From assembly GCF_003202285.1 (NCBI RefSeq), contig NZ_MASW01000002.1, positions 62,001 through 126,000 of the forward strand: 64,000 nucleotides of DNA. Reading direction: 5' to 3'. Both the position numbers and the translations under genes were made by a program. Below, in pieces: positions 17,251 to 25,999 of this stretch (the first letter of the stretch is position 1; each line of letters starts with the position of its first letter). Origin of the DNA: Prauserella muralis (lineage in GTDB: Bacteria; Actinomycetota; Actinomycetes; Mycobacteriales; Pseudonocardiaceae). The notes under the pieces are model-generated. The model was not told where the DNA came from, ran no database searches, and saw nothing but the letters and a program-made list of their open reading frames with translations.

Positions 17251-17269
17251 CCAGGCGCGCTCGCACGGC

Positions 17270-18199
17270 TCAGAGGTTCGCGAGCGCCACCACGAGCAGC
17301 AGTACGTCGCCCAGCGTGACCAGCGGCATGGCGCGCTTGAGCATGCGGCGGGCACTCGGCAGCGAGTGATCGGACACCTGAGTGAGGAGCCGTGCTGCGT
17401 CGCCGATGTACACGGCGTGGGCGACGATGCCGAGCAGTGCCCACAATGGTCCGTAGAGCCACCACAGCGCACCGGCGACGGCCACCGCCCCGGACAGCAG
17501 AATGCCTGCGCAGGCCACTACCGTGCGAGCAACCCCGTATCGCACGCTGGGCGTCGTGACGCCTGATGCGGTATCCACCATCCGGTCGGGCAACGACCAC
17601 CACACCGTCCGCCCGATCGAGAGCACACCGACGCCCGCGACGAGCAGCCACACCGCCGCCGGGAGAACAGCGCTGAGAGCGCCGTAGGACACGAGAAAAG
17701 GCAGCGAGACGGATGCCAGTCCGAAAGCGACCGGCCCCGCGAAGCCGCGCCGTTTCAGCCGTACCGGCTCCACGTTGTATGCCAGCTGTGCCGCGACCAG
17801 CATGGTGCCGGCGACGGCGGGCAACCACGAGCCGGTCCACACGGTGACCACAATGGACAGTACGAGTCCGGAGGCAAGCTCGGCGATGGCCCAGCGCAGC
17901 ATGCGCACCCGCCCGATCCGGGACACTGCACTCGCCAGGTAGCCCTTCTCACCGTGCCGCTCGTCGGTCGTCACGTCCACGGCGACGTTCAGCGCGAGGG
18001 GGCCGACGATCAGCAGCAGGTTGGCGAGTACGGCGACGAGCACGGGCCCGGTGGGCAGGGCACCTGCCCCGTCGGTGCCGGCTGCGGCGAAACCGGCGCC
18101 CCACGTGGCGTAGCACAGGTAGTTGACCGGCAGCGTGTACTCGAGGCGGTGCACGGCGACGAGATCACGCCACACCGAGCCACGCGCTAGTCGTGGCAC
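17270..18199 (-). CDS. UbiA-superfamily prenyltransferase (possible terpene cyclase)
   Basis: The protein has 309 residues and about eight to nine transmembrane segments. Two aspartate-rich sites typical of UbiA enzymes bind Mg-diphosphate: NVAVDVTTDE near residue 70 (an NxxxDxxxD form) and PDRMVDTASG near 195. The segment YNVEPVRLKRRG is also characteristic. It is the third gene of a leftward operon and overlaps the P450 by 13 bases. It may prenylate an acceptor with a cyclised diphosphate, or act as a UbiA-type class I terpene cyclase. The GTG start is inferred from the overlap. Confidence 0.8.
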   Translation of the reverse strand: MPRLARGSVWRDLVAVHRLEYTLPVNYLCYATWGAGFAAAGTDGAGALPTGPVLVAVLANLLLIVGPLALNVAVDVTTDERHGEKGYLASAVSRIGRVRMLRWAIAELASGLVLSIVVTVWTGSWLPAVAGTMLVAAQLAYNVEPVRLKRRGFAGPVAFGLASVSLPFLVSYGALSAVLPAAVWLLVAGVGVLSIGRTVWWSLPDRMVDTASGVTTPSVRYGVARTVVACAGILLSGAVAVAGALWWLYGPLWALLGIVAHAVYIGDAARLLTQVSDHSLPSARRMLKRAMPLVTLGDVLLLVVALANL

Positions 18200-19431
18200 G
18201 CGGTCACCTCCATCCGCAGTGCCCGTGCTGGTGCCATCGCGTGGCCACGCAGGGCCGGCACACCGGCATGCGGATCGATGCAGCGCAGGGAGCGCCGGCG
18301 CAGCAGCGCAGCGGCGATGACCCGGACCTCCAGCTGGCCGAGCTGGCTGCCGAGACAGTGCCGCGCGCCGCCGCCGAAGGGAAGGTAGTGCTGGGGCGGC
18401 TGCCGCCTGCCGAGGAAACGAGCAGGGTCGAAGCGGCGTGGGCCGGGAAAGGAATCGGGCTGGCGATGTGCCAGGTAGATGCTTGGCGCGACAACCGATC
18501 CGGCAGGCAGCCGCCTTCCGAGCAGCTCCGTGTCGCCGGGCAGCCTGCGGTTGCCCGCCGCGGGCACCGGCGGGGTGATCCGCAGGGCCTCCTGCACGCA
18601 TGCCTGAAGCAGCGGAACGGCCTTCGCGTCGGCACCGCTGTCCGACGTGGATGAAAGCTCCGCGAGCACGTCGTGCCGGACGTCATCGTGGCGATCGAGC
18701 CAGAACAGCGTCCATGCGGTGGCGGACGCGGTGGTCTCGTGGCCTGCGAACAGCAACGACACGATCTGGTCGCGGAGCTCGTCGTCGTCGATGGCTCCCA
18801 CGGGACTGTCGTCGGACAGCAGCAACGAGGCCAGCGTGGCCTGCGGCCCGGACACCCCGGCGCGAGCCTGCGTGACGAGCGCCCGGTCCAGTTCCCTGCT
18901 CGACGTGGGGAGCCCGCCGCGCAGCAGGCGGTAAGCGAACGTACGAGGCACTGAGGCGAGTGCCCGGTCGATCCAGGCTGTGAACTGCCCCAGCACGGCG
19001 GTGTCGGCGCGCCCGAGCACGATCGTGGCCGCCACCTTCAGAGTCACCTGACGGGTCCAGTCGGCCAGGGTGAACACCGTGCCCGGCGTGAGTGCGTCGA
19101 TCGCACGGCCTGCGATGCCGGTGATGAGGTCGTGGTAGTCGCCCAGCCTACGGGTACCCAGCGGGGGACCGAGTACCCGCCGGTAGGCGGCATAGCGCGG
19201 ACCGTCGGTCCACAGCAGCGACTTCGAGCCAAGGACGGGCCGCATCGCGCGGCTGCCAGGGTGGCCGAGGGAGTGATCGGAGCGAAAAATCCAGTCCACT
19301 GTGTCCGGATCCCACACCAGGAGTTTCGGCGCCGGTTCCTGGGAGAGCTCCACATAGCGGTGCGGTGAGTGCGCGTGTGCGTCGAGGAAGGCGAGTGGCC
19401 GCAGGGCCATGCGCAGCTCGGTGCGGTTCAC
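18187..19431 (-). CDS. Cytochrome P450
   Basis: The protein has 414 residues. The oxygen-binding I-helix motif is AGHETTA near residue 230, and EALR provides the ExxR pair. The heme loop is FGGGARHCLG near 365, with Cys as axial ligand. It is a soluble class I bacterial P450 without a signal peptide. Its GTG start overlaps the cyclase stop as GTGA and its end overlaps the UbiA gene, so it should tailor the terpene made by these neighbours. No ferredoxin or ferredoxin reductase is encoded nearby; redox partners must come from elsewhere. Confidence 0.94.
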   Translation of the reverse strand: MNRTELRMALRPLAFLDAHAHSPHRYVELSQEPAPKLLVWDPDTVDWIFRSDHSLGHPGSRAMRPVLGSKSLLWTDGPRYAAYRRVLGPPLGTRRLGDYHDLITGIAGRAIDALTPGTVFTLADWTRQVTLKVAATIVLGRADTAVLGQFTAWIDRALASVPRTFAYRLLRGGLPTSSRELDRALVTQARAGVSGPQATLASLLLSDDSPVGAIDDDELRDQIVSLLFAGHETTASATAWTLFWLDRHDDVRHDVLAELSSTSDSGADAKAVPLLQACVQEALRITPPVPAAGNRRLPGDTELLGRRLPAGSVVAPSIYLAHRQPDSFPGPRRFDPARFLGRRQPPQHYLPFGGGARHCLGSQLGQLEVRVIAAALLRRRSLRCIDPHAGVPALRGHAMAPARALRMEVTACHD

Positions 19432-20999
19432 GACGCCTCGATTCTCGTCTCCTCGCGGGCGACGAGCGCGGCGATCCTGGGGTCACTCAGGGCCAGGTGC
19501 TGCGCGGCGAAGATCTCCGTGTCCACGACGCGCAGCGGCGTGTACAGGTCCTTGTCGTGCCACAGCGCCGGGTGCCTGCGGCCGGGATCGACCGCGAGCA
19601 GGAACGCGCAGCCGCGCGCGGCCGCGCGCTCGATCGCGTCGTCGTCCCTGGCGACCCCGGTTCGCAGCAGGGTGCGGAGTGCGTAGGCGGTCTCCTCCCT
19701 GGTGCCCTCCCAACGACCCCAGGAGCCGTCGGCCCGCTGGCTGTCCAGCACCCACCCCACGGCCGTGCGGGCGGCCTGCGAGCCGGCCTCGCCTCCGTAG
19801 CAGGCGAGCGCGGTGGCGCAGCACACCGTCGCGTAGTACGGCGAGGCATGCCACTTGTCCTGCCATGTTCCGTCGGCGCTCTGTTGCTCCACGAGCCACC
19901 CCGTCACGGCCGTCAGCGCGCGGGCGTAACGCTCCCGCCCGGGCAGGTCCCCGCTCAGCGACGCGCCGATCGCCTGCAGCACATGCGCGTTCGTGCTCGT
20001 CGACGGTGTGCGTTCCTCGGGGAAGCAGCTGAAGTGCTCGCCCGACTGGTACGCCCAGAGGCATTCCGGAGAACGCGGGCTGCCGAGCAGCGCCAGGGCA
20101 TACAGCGCCGTGGCCGTGTCGTCGGCGTCGGGTGGCAGCCCGAGCCCACCCGCCGCGCCGTCCTCGTCGAACGCGTCGTGCAGGCTGCGCACCAGTTCGG
20201 CGGGTGCGGTGAACTCGATGCCGGAGTCCGCGAGCGTGGACAGTACCCACGACCGTTCGAACAGCGCGAGCGGCGCGGCGACGGGCACCCCGCCGCCGGC
20301 GTCCTGCACCCCGCGCAGGTAGTCGATCGACGGATGCCCGCCTTCGCGGATCTGCTCGTCGCCGAGCCAGACGGCCGTCGCAGCCGGGGAGCAGCCCACC
20401 ACGCCACCCGCCATGGGCGTGATGAACGCCGCGCCCTGGGCGGGCGCGCCGATGACCTCCAGCGAGTGCTGCAGCTTGTCCGGCACCGTGTGCCCGCGCG
20501 CCACGGCGTCGCGCAGCCCGGCCAGCAGCGCACCGTAGGTGTCCCGTGGCGTGGACAGCGGTGCGGCGCCACGCAGCCGCAGCCGCTCGTTGAGGCTGTC
20601 CACGAGGCTTGGCACCACGATCTCCACCGCGACCGTGTCGGGCAGCGACCCGGTGGGGTGCAGGCGGTTCCGGAGCGCGCGCAGCCCGCGCTCGGCCGCG
20701 GCCGCGACGGCCGGTGTCGCCGTGGGCCGCGCCGCTTCGGCGAGCAGTCCGTCGGTGGCGCTGAGCGTGGGGACGATGTCGTAGTCACCGGGCCCGCCCC
20801 AACGGCCGTCGGGTCGTTGCTCGGTGAGCAGGAACCGCACGCGCTCCGCGTGCCGCTCCAGCGACGGCGTGATCGCGACCAGCCTGCCCGTCTCGTAGAC
20901 GGAAGGCGAGAACCGTCCGGAGGGATCCGAGGACATCTCGGACAACAGCGCCGCGACCGTCTCGGTTGCCTTACCCAGCCACGAAGCGTGCGAGTGCAT
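19428..20999 (-). CDS. Class II diterpene cyclase (copalyl-diphosphate-synthase-like)
   Basis: The protein has 523 residues and is built of alpha-barrel beta/gamma domains. The class II acid motif DxDD appears as PPDADDTA near residue 290. QW-like repeats are present (QRPDGRWG near 65, QQSADGTWQDKW near 375, QRADGSWGRW near 420). It should protonate and cyclise geranylgeranyl diphosphate, leaving the diphosphate on. No class I DDxxD motif is visible. I chose the ATG at 20999 because GAGGAG lies 6 bases upstream; an open extension to 21065 has no such signal. It is first in the terpenoid operon. Confidence 0.88.
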   Translation of the reverse strand: MHSHASWLGKATETVAALLSEMSSDPSGRFSPSVYETGRLVAITPSLERHAERVRFLLTEQRPDGRWGGPGDYDIVPTLSATDGLLAEAARPTATPAVAAAAERGLRALRNRLHPTGSLPDTVAVEIVVPSLVDSLNERLRLRGAAPLSTPRDTYGALLAGLRDAVARGHTVPDKLQHSLEVIGAPAQGAAFITPMAGGVVGCSPAATAVWLGDEQIREGGHPSIDYLRGVQDAGGGVPVAAPLALFERSWVLSTLADSGIEFTAPAELVRSLHDAFDEDGAAGGLGLPPDADDTATALYALALLGSPRSPECLWAYQSGEHFSCFPEERTPSTSTNAHVLQAIGASLSGDLPGRERYARALTAVTGWLVEQQSADGTWQDKWHASPYYATVCCATALACYGGEAGSQAARTAVGWVLDSQRADGSWGRWEGTREETAYALRTLLRTGVARDDDAIERAAARGCAFLLAVDPGRRHPALWHDKDLYTPLRVVDTEIFAAQHLALSDPRIAALVAREETRIEAS

Positions 21000-21131
21000 C
21001 TGGTACTCCTCGGCCACCGCGGGCTTGAGCTGTCGTGCGCCCGCCTCCGGTAATCGGACGGACACTCAAAGTAGCACTTGCCGCGAAGATGTCACACCAG
21101 CCGTGAGCCGATCGGAGCAGCGTGACCTTGG

Positions 21132-23159
21132 TCAACCGGCCACCGTGAACTGGTTGGACGTGCCGGTGAACGCGGTGACGCGGCCCAGCAGACCCTTGGC
21201 GTCGCCGTGATAACGGACGCGATAGACGCCCTCGGCGTCCGCGGGCACGGTCCACCCGATCGTGACCTTGGACGCGGCGACTCCGTCGCGAGTCCAGCGG
21301 AAGGTCGTCGACCAGTCACCGTCATCGGCGACGGTGTGCCAGGAACTCCCTTGCCTGCGTTGAACTTCCAGGTAGGTGCCACCGCGATGCAGGTCGTTGC
21401 CCGGGTGTGCGCCCGCGAACGTGACGGACACCTGCTCGCCACGCGCGTAACGCGGTGCGGGCTGGGCGAGCACGTCACCGAAACGCCTGCCCGGCTGAGG
21501 CGAGTCCAGGACCACGCCGGGCTGCAGGGACAGCTGCCGTCCGGACAGGTCGGCGGGCGCGCTGCCCGGCGCCAGTGCGCGGCCGTCACGCAGGGCGGAG
21601 GCGAGTTCCGCCGCGGTCTGCTGCAGAGCGGGAAGCTGCCACCTGCCGAACAACGTGCTGCCGCCCTCGTACTGCTGCGCGTCGTACTCCTCCGGCGTGG
21701 TGACGTAGTGGATGTAGCCGTTGCTGTACCCGGCGACGAGCACGTCCCGTATGTCGGCGCCGACCACCTCGGCCACCGTGCGGCGCAACCGCAGGCCCGC
21801 CGCGATCGTGACCTCGCCGGGGACTCCCAGCAGGTACAGCGTTCCCACGCGCACGAGCTGCACGGGCACCCGCTCGGCGACCCACGGGTACGCAGCGTTC
21901 ATCGCGCCGATCGGCACCACGATGCCCTTGGGCGCCTGGCATTGTCTCAGCTCGGGCGACGCCGTGTAGAGCACCGATCCGGACACCGTGTCCCACAACG
22001 GGTTCTGGCCCTCGGCGAAGAGCGGAAACGCCGGACCGTCCTCGGTACTGCCCGCCGCCATCGCGGCGCCGACGGCGGGATCGCAGGTTCGATGATGCCT
22101 GCCGTCGCCGGTGAACTCGGGCCGGACCTCCACTTCGGACAGATCGACGTTGACGAGGCGCGAGTCGACGCCACCGTCCAGGCGGGTGCCCCGCGCGTTC
22201 ACCTGCGCCGCGGCGGCGTCGTACTGGCGCCTGCCGATGTCGCGGGTCCGGGCGAAGTCCTCGGGCGTCGACGGCGGCGTGAGGTCGAGGTTCGGCGACA
22301 TGTCTCCCGCGTTGGTCTGTGCGAACGCCGCGACGAAGCCCGGATCGGAGGTCCGGTAGTCCACGCCCTCCACGTCGTGTTCCCAGTGGTAGGCCGCGTA
22401 GCCCTTGTTGTCGGCGCTGATCAGCCTATTGTCGCCCGACATGCTGGTGTTGTGGGTCGCGAACCAGTTGATCGCCCCCACCGCGCGCCCGTCCCGTTCG
22501 ATGCGCAGCAGCGAGGTCTGCGGGTCGATCGCGTCGGGGAAGAAGTCCCGGTCGGCGGCCGGGTTGCGCTCGAACGCCTCCCGGGAGCGGTTGGCACTCG
22601 CGCCGGTCAGCTCACCGTGGGTGAGCGTCAGCGAGGCGGGTGCGGCGTCGGCGTGCGCGCGCATCGCCGACTCCACGATGCCCTCGGTGATCGCGTCGAA
22701 CGTCTTGCGGTGGAATCCGATGGTGGTGAGGTTGTACAGCAGATGGTGTGAGTAGCCGCCGGGGCCCGCATGGGTGTGCGTGCCGGTGATCAGCACGTTC
22801 CGTTCGGTGTAGAGATTCCCGTAGCGCTCGGCCAGCTGCCGCAGGACGGCCTGGCGCACGCTGGTGAAGATCATCGGCGAATCCACCACGACCAGCAGTA
22901 CGCGTTCGCCGGTGGCGCGGTCGGCGATGACGAACGAGCGCGCCCGCAACCGGTTGTGCAAGCCCTCGGCCCGCTGGTCGAACCGGCCGTATCCCATCAT
23001 GCCGACCTCGGCCACCTCGCCGGTGGCATCGGCGATGCCGCGTCCGACGAGATACGGTTCCGCCTGTCCGGAGGGCGCCGCGGGCGCGGTCGTGGTGACC
23101 GGTGCGGTGAGCGTTCCGAGGCCCGCGGCCACGGCGAGGGCGAGCGCGCGGATCCTCAT
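21132..23159 (-). CDS. Secreted neutral ceramidase-like enzyme
   Basis: The protein has 675 residues. A signal peptide (MRIRALALAVAAGLGTLTAP) leads into the neutral/alkaline ceramidase fold. Features include GRGIADATGEVAEVGMMGYG at the start, the zinc-site segment THTHAGPGGYSHH near 130, and SADNKGYAAYHWE near 250. The C-terminal domain is the immunoglobulin-like ceramidase tail. Such enzymes split the amide bond of ceramides, so host or environmental sphingolipids, or a related N-acyl lipid, are likely substrates. It is translated after the beta-propeller gene with an ATGA overlap, which suggests joint export. Confidence 0.88.
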   Translation of the reverse strand: MRIRALALAVAAGLGTLTAPVTTTAPAAPSGQAEPYLVGRGIADATGEVAEVGMMGYGRFDQRAEGLHNRLRARSFVIADRATGERVLLVVVDSPMIFTSVRQAVLRQLAERYGNLYTERNVLITGTHTHAGPGGYSHHLLYNLTTIGFHRKTFDAITEGIVESAMRAHADAAPASLTLTHGELTGASANRSREAFERNPAADRDFFPDAIDPQTSLLRIERDGRAVGAINWFATHNTSMSGDNRLISADNKGYAAYHWEHDVEGVDYRTSDPGFVAAFAQTNAGDMSPNLDLTPPSTPEDFARTRDIGRRQYDAAAAQVNARGTRLDGGVDSRLVNVDLSEVEVRPEFTGDGRHHRTCDPAVGAAMAAGSTEDGPAFPLFAEGQNPLWDTVSGSVLYTASPELRQCQAPKGIVVPIGAMNAAYPWVAERVPVQLVRVGTLYLLGVPGEVTIAAGLRLRRTVAEVVGADIRDVLVAGYSNGYIHYVTTPEEYDAQQYEGGSTLFGRWQLPALQQTAAELASALRDGRALAPGSAPADLSGRQLSLQPGVVLDSPQPGRRFGDVLAQPAPRYARGEQVSVTFAGAHPGNDLHRGGTYLEVQRRQGSSWHTVADDGDWSTTFRWTRDGVAASKVTIGWTVPADAEGVYRVRYHGDAKGLLGRVTAFTGTSNQFTVAG

Positions 23160-24340
23160 GACGCGAGGACGTCGGAGGGCACGGTGTAGCCGCGGACGCG
23201 CTGCGGGTGGTCACCGACGGGAATCCTGGCCACCTCGCGTGGATTGTCGTACGACACCACGGAGATGTCGTCGCTCTCGCTGTTGGACAGGAAACAATGC
23301 CTGCCGTCGGGTGAGGTCGCCGCCCAGTAGGGCTTCTTGCCCGTCGGCACGATCTCGTCGACGGTGAGTGCGGGCACCGAGAGGATCGCCGCGTAGTCGG
23401 AGATGGTGCCCGCGTCGCAGATCTTGCTGCGGTCGGCGTTCATCGCCAGCCCGTGGTGGGCCGAGTCGAGCGGATAGTCCTCACGCTTCATCCGTTTGGC
23501 TTCCTCGGACAGCGGCAGGTGCACGGTCCGCGTGATCCGCTCCTCGGCCAGGTCGTACTCCACGAAGCCGTTGTGGAACGACAGCTGGGCGTACATGGTG
23601 CGCTGGTCGGGCATGACCACGAACGGGCGGATGCCGACACCGAAGTCGATGACCTTCTTCACCTGCAGGGTGGCCGCGTCGGCGATGGTCAGCCAGCGCC
23701 TGCCCTTGGCGGCGTCCAGCAGCGGTGCGTCGGGTGCGACGACGTTGCCGATGGTGGCGTTGTAGATGGTGGAGCCATCGGCGGAGAACTGGTTCTCGTG
23801 CGGGAAGTCGCCGCTGCGGATGCGGCCGGTGATCTCGCCCGTGGCGGTGTCGACGACGTTCACGACGTTGGCGGTGGTGGCCGAGACGAGCAACGTGCGG
23901 CCGTTGGGGGAGAGGGCCATGTGGTCGGAGCGGTAGCCGTCGACGCGGGTGAACCAGCGCTGCGCGCCGGTGGCCACGTCGAAGGCGGAGACGTCGCCCA
24001 GACTCGGCCGGGACACGTACATGGTCCTGCCGTCCGGCGAGACCATGATGTCGTCCACCAGCTGGTCGTGCCCCTCGCCCGCCGTCTGCCGGATGACGAG
24101 CATCGCGACGAGCTGGTCGGGCGTCATGCCGGCCTTGCGCTCGGCGAGGTCGGGCACCACGTTGATGCGCTGGTACTTCTCGAAGGTTCTCGCGTCCACC
24201 AGGTCCACGGTGCCGTCCCAGTTGTTGCCCACGAACATGACGTCGCGGGCGGGGGGTGCGGCGTGCGCGGCGGGGGCGAGCGCCGTCGTCAGCAGGATCG
24301 TGGCGGCCAGGGCGCCCAGCCGCGCGAGGCACGTCCTCAT
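23156..24340 (-). CDS. Secreted YncE-like beta-propeller protein
   Basis: The protein has 394 residues with a signal peptide ending in AHAAPPARDV. The mature part is a repeated beta-propeller with blades such as DDIMVSPDGRTMYVS, HMALSPNGRTLLVS and WAATSPDGRHCFLS. YncE-like propellers bind ligands or partner proteins rather than catalyse. I chose the ATG at 24340 because the signal peptide begins there. It is the first gene of a two-gene secreted operon with the ceramidase. A direct link to sphingolipid binding is only inferred. Confidence 0.8.
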   Translation of the reverse strand: MRTCLARLGALAATILLTTALAPAAHAAPPARDVMFVGNNWDGTVDLVDARTFEKYQRINVVPDLAERKAGMTPDQLVAMLVIRQTAGEGHDQLVDDIMVSPDGRTMYVSRPSLGDVSAFDVATGAQRWFTRVDGYRSDHMALSPNGRTLLVSATTANVVNVVDTATGEITGRIRSGDFPHENQFSADGSTIYNATIGNVVAPDAPLLDAAKGRRWLTIADAATLQVKKVIDFGVGIRPFVVMPDQRTMYAQLSFHNGFVEYDLAEERITRTVHLPLSEEAKRMKREDYPLDSAHHGLAMNADRSKICDAGTISDYAAILSVPALTVDEIVPTGKKPYWAATSPDGRHCFLSNSESDDISVVSYDNPREVARIPVGDHPQRVRGYTVPSDVLAS

Positions 24341-24509
24341 GACTCTACCTACCCTGTAGTAGACATGAATGAGTTTCACGAGTGTGGCTGCTTCGGACGG
24401 TGAGCGCAAGGCCTGCCCGGGAGCGGCGATGATTTTCGGCAGCGGGAGCGGTCTTACCCGTCGACGAGGGGACGCCGCTCCCCGCCCACGGCAGAATCGA
24501 GGTTCCGGC

Positions 24510-25298
24510 ATGAGCACGGTCATCTCCTCCGACGGCACGGTCATCGACTACGACCGTTACGGCCAGGGCCACCCGGTGATCTTCATTGGTGGCATGACCC
24601 AGCACCGCGCGATCGACCAGGGCACCACCGAGATCGCCACGAAGCTCGCCGCCGAGGGCTTCACGGCCATCGACTACGACCGCCGCGGGCGCGGCCGGTC
24701 CGGCGACATGGCGCCCTGGGACCTGCGCCGCGAGGTCGAGGACGTGGCCGCCCTGATCGACGCCGTCGGCGGACCGGCGACCCTCTACACGAGTTCCTCG
24801 GGAGCCACGGTCGGCCTGGCGGCGGCGAGCGAGGGCGTCGGCGTCGCGGCGCTCGCGCTGTACGAGCCGCCCCTGTTCCCCGGGGCCGGGCACGCTGAGG
24901 ACCTCTCCGCCCTGCGCGCCCTGATCGCCGAGGGCAGGCACGACGAGGCCGTGCGCCACACCATGGTCCACGTCATGGGCCTGCCCGAGGAGGCCGTCGA
25001 AGGCATGGCGCAGGACCCCTCGTGGGCGGGCATGGTCTCGGTGGCGCCGACCTTCGTCTACGACCTTTCCGCCGTGCACGATGTCGGAACCGGCCCGGAC
25101 TGGCGCACCCGATGGGCAGGCGTCACCGTGCCCACGGTCGTGTTCTCCGGCGACGCCACCTTCCCCGGCATGCCGGAGGCCGCCGACGCCGTGGCGGCCG
25201 CCCTTCCGAACGCGACGCGGCGTGTGCTGCCCGGCCAGGGCCACGGCCCGGCCGCCGACGCGATCGTGCCCGCGTTGGTCGAGTTCCTGCGGCCGTGA
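24510..25298 (+). CDS. Alpha/beta hydrolase
   Basis: The protein has 262 residues. The nucleophile elbow reads YTSSSGATVG (Ser near residue 98), the oxyanion region FIGGMT near 26, and the catalytic His lies in GQGHGPA near the C-terminus. The acid is probably the Asp in FSGDATFPG. The substrate is unknown. The start follows a GAGG. It is transcribed away from the ceramidase operon, and a GNAT gene lies 25 bp downstream, possibly in the same transcript. Confidence 0.85.
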   Translation: MSTVISSDGTVIDYDRYGQGHPVIFIGGMTQHRAIDQGTTEIATKLAAEGFTAIDYDRRGRGRSGDMAPWDLRREVEDVAALIDAVGGPATLYTSSSGATVGLAAASEGVGVAALALYEPPLFPGAGHAEDLSALRALIAEGRHDEAVRHTMVHVMGLPEEAVEGMAQDPSWAGMVSVAPTFVYDLSAVHDVGTGPDWRTRWAGVTVPTVVFSGDATFPGMPEAADAVAAALPNATRRVLPGQGHGPAADAIVPALVEFLRP

Positions 25299-25322
25299 CG
25301 CCGATGCGGCCACACTGGCGGC

Positions 25323-25817
25323 ATGGCCGACATCATCGTGCGCCCGGCGGAGGACGACGACCTTCCGGGGATCGCCGACCTGCGCTGGCGATGGGTGCGA
25401 GAAAACGGTGACACCCCAGCCGCCACGCAGGAGGAGTTCACGCGCTTGTTCTCGGCCTGGGCGCGCGAGAACCGGGCCTCGCACCGGTGTGTGATCGCCC
25501 TGCGCGGCACCGCCGTCGTTGGCATGGCATGGCTGGCCGTCGTCCAGCGCGTGCCGACCCCGAACGCCCGTCGGCGCCTGTCCGGTGACGTGCAGTCCGT
25601 CTACGTCCGGCCGGAGGAGCGCGATGGCGGCATCGGCGGCCGGCTTGTCGACTCCGTGCTGCGGCTGGCGGCACAGTTGCGGTTGGAGCGGGTGACGGTG
25701 CACTCCAGCCCGCGGGCGATCCGGGCCTACGAGAGGCAGGGATTCGCCTCGTCGCCCCGGCTGTTGCAGGTCTACTCCCCTGGTAGCGGCGGCCTTGGTG
25801 ACGCCGGCGTCCGATGA
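25323..25817 (+). CDS. GNAT-family N-acetyltransferase
   Basis: The protein has 164 residues. The acetyl-CoA-binding loop is VRPEERDGGIGGRLV near residues 95-110, a variant of the R/QxxGxG/A motif. The preceding strand SVYV and the C-terminal AYERQGF are typical. The acceptor is unknown. It probably shares a transcript with the hydrolase upstream. The next 180 bases to 26000 hold no gene that I can support. Confidence 0.85.
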   Translation: MADIIVRPAEDDDLPGIADLRWRWVRENGDTPAATQEEFTRLFSAWARENRASHRCVIALRGTAVVGMAWLAVVQRVPTPNARRRLSGDVQSVYVRPEERDGGIGGRLVDSVLRLAAQLRLERVTVHSSPRAIRAYERQGFASSPRLLQVYSPGSGGLGDAGVR

Positions 25818-25999
25818 CGGCGCGGCCGTACCCTGCGGCGACAAGCGGGTGCGTCTCCATGGCGGCTCCTTCTGCGTGCTCCGGCGCGTGGCGTCCGCCC
25901 GGCCGGCTGTGGGTGACCATCTCGATGTCCGGCAATGGTAGCGCGATACTCGAACAGATGAGCGAACCCGATGGGGTGATTCGCAGGTAGCGTGGCGCT

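Noticed and set aside
24341-24509. Regulatory dyad around CTACCTACCC/GTAGTAG upstream of the propeller gene
   Set aside because: The arms align only with gaps. It could be chance or part of the promoter, and I could not support an operator call.
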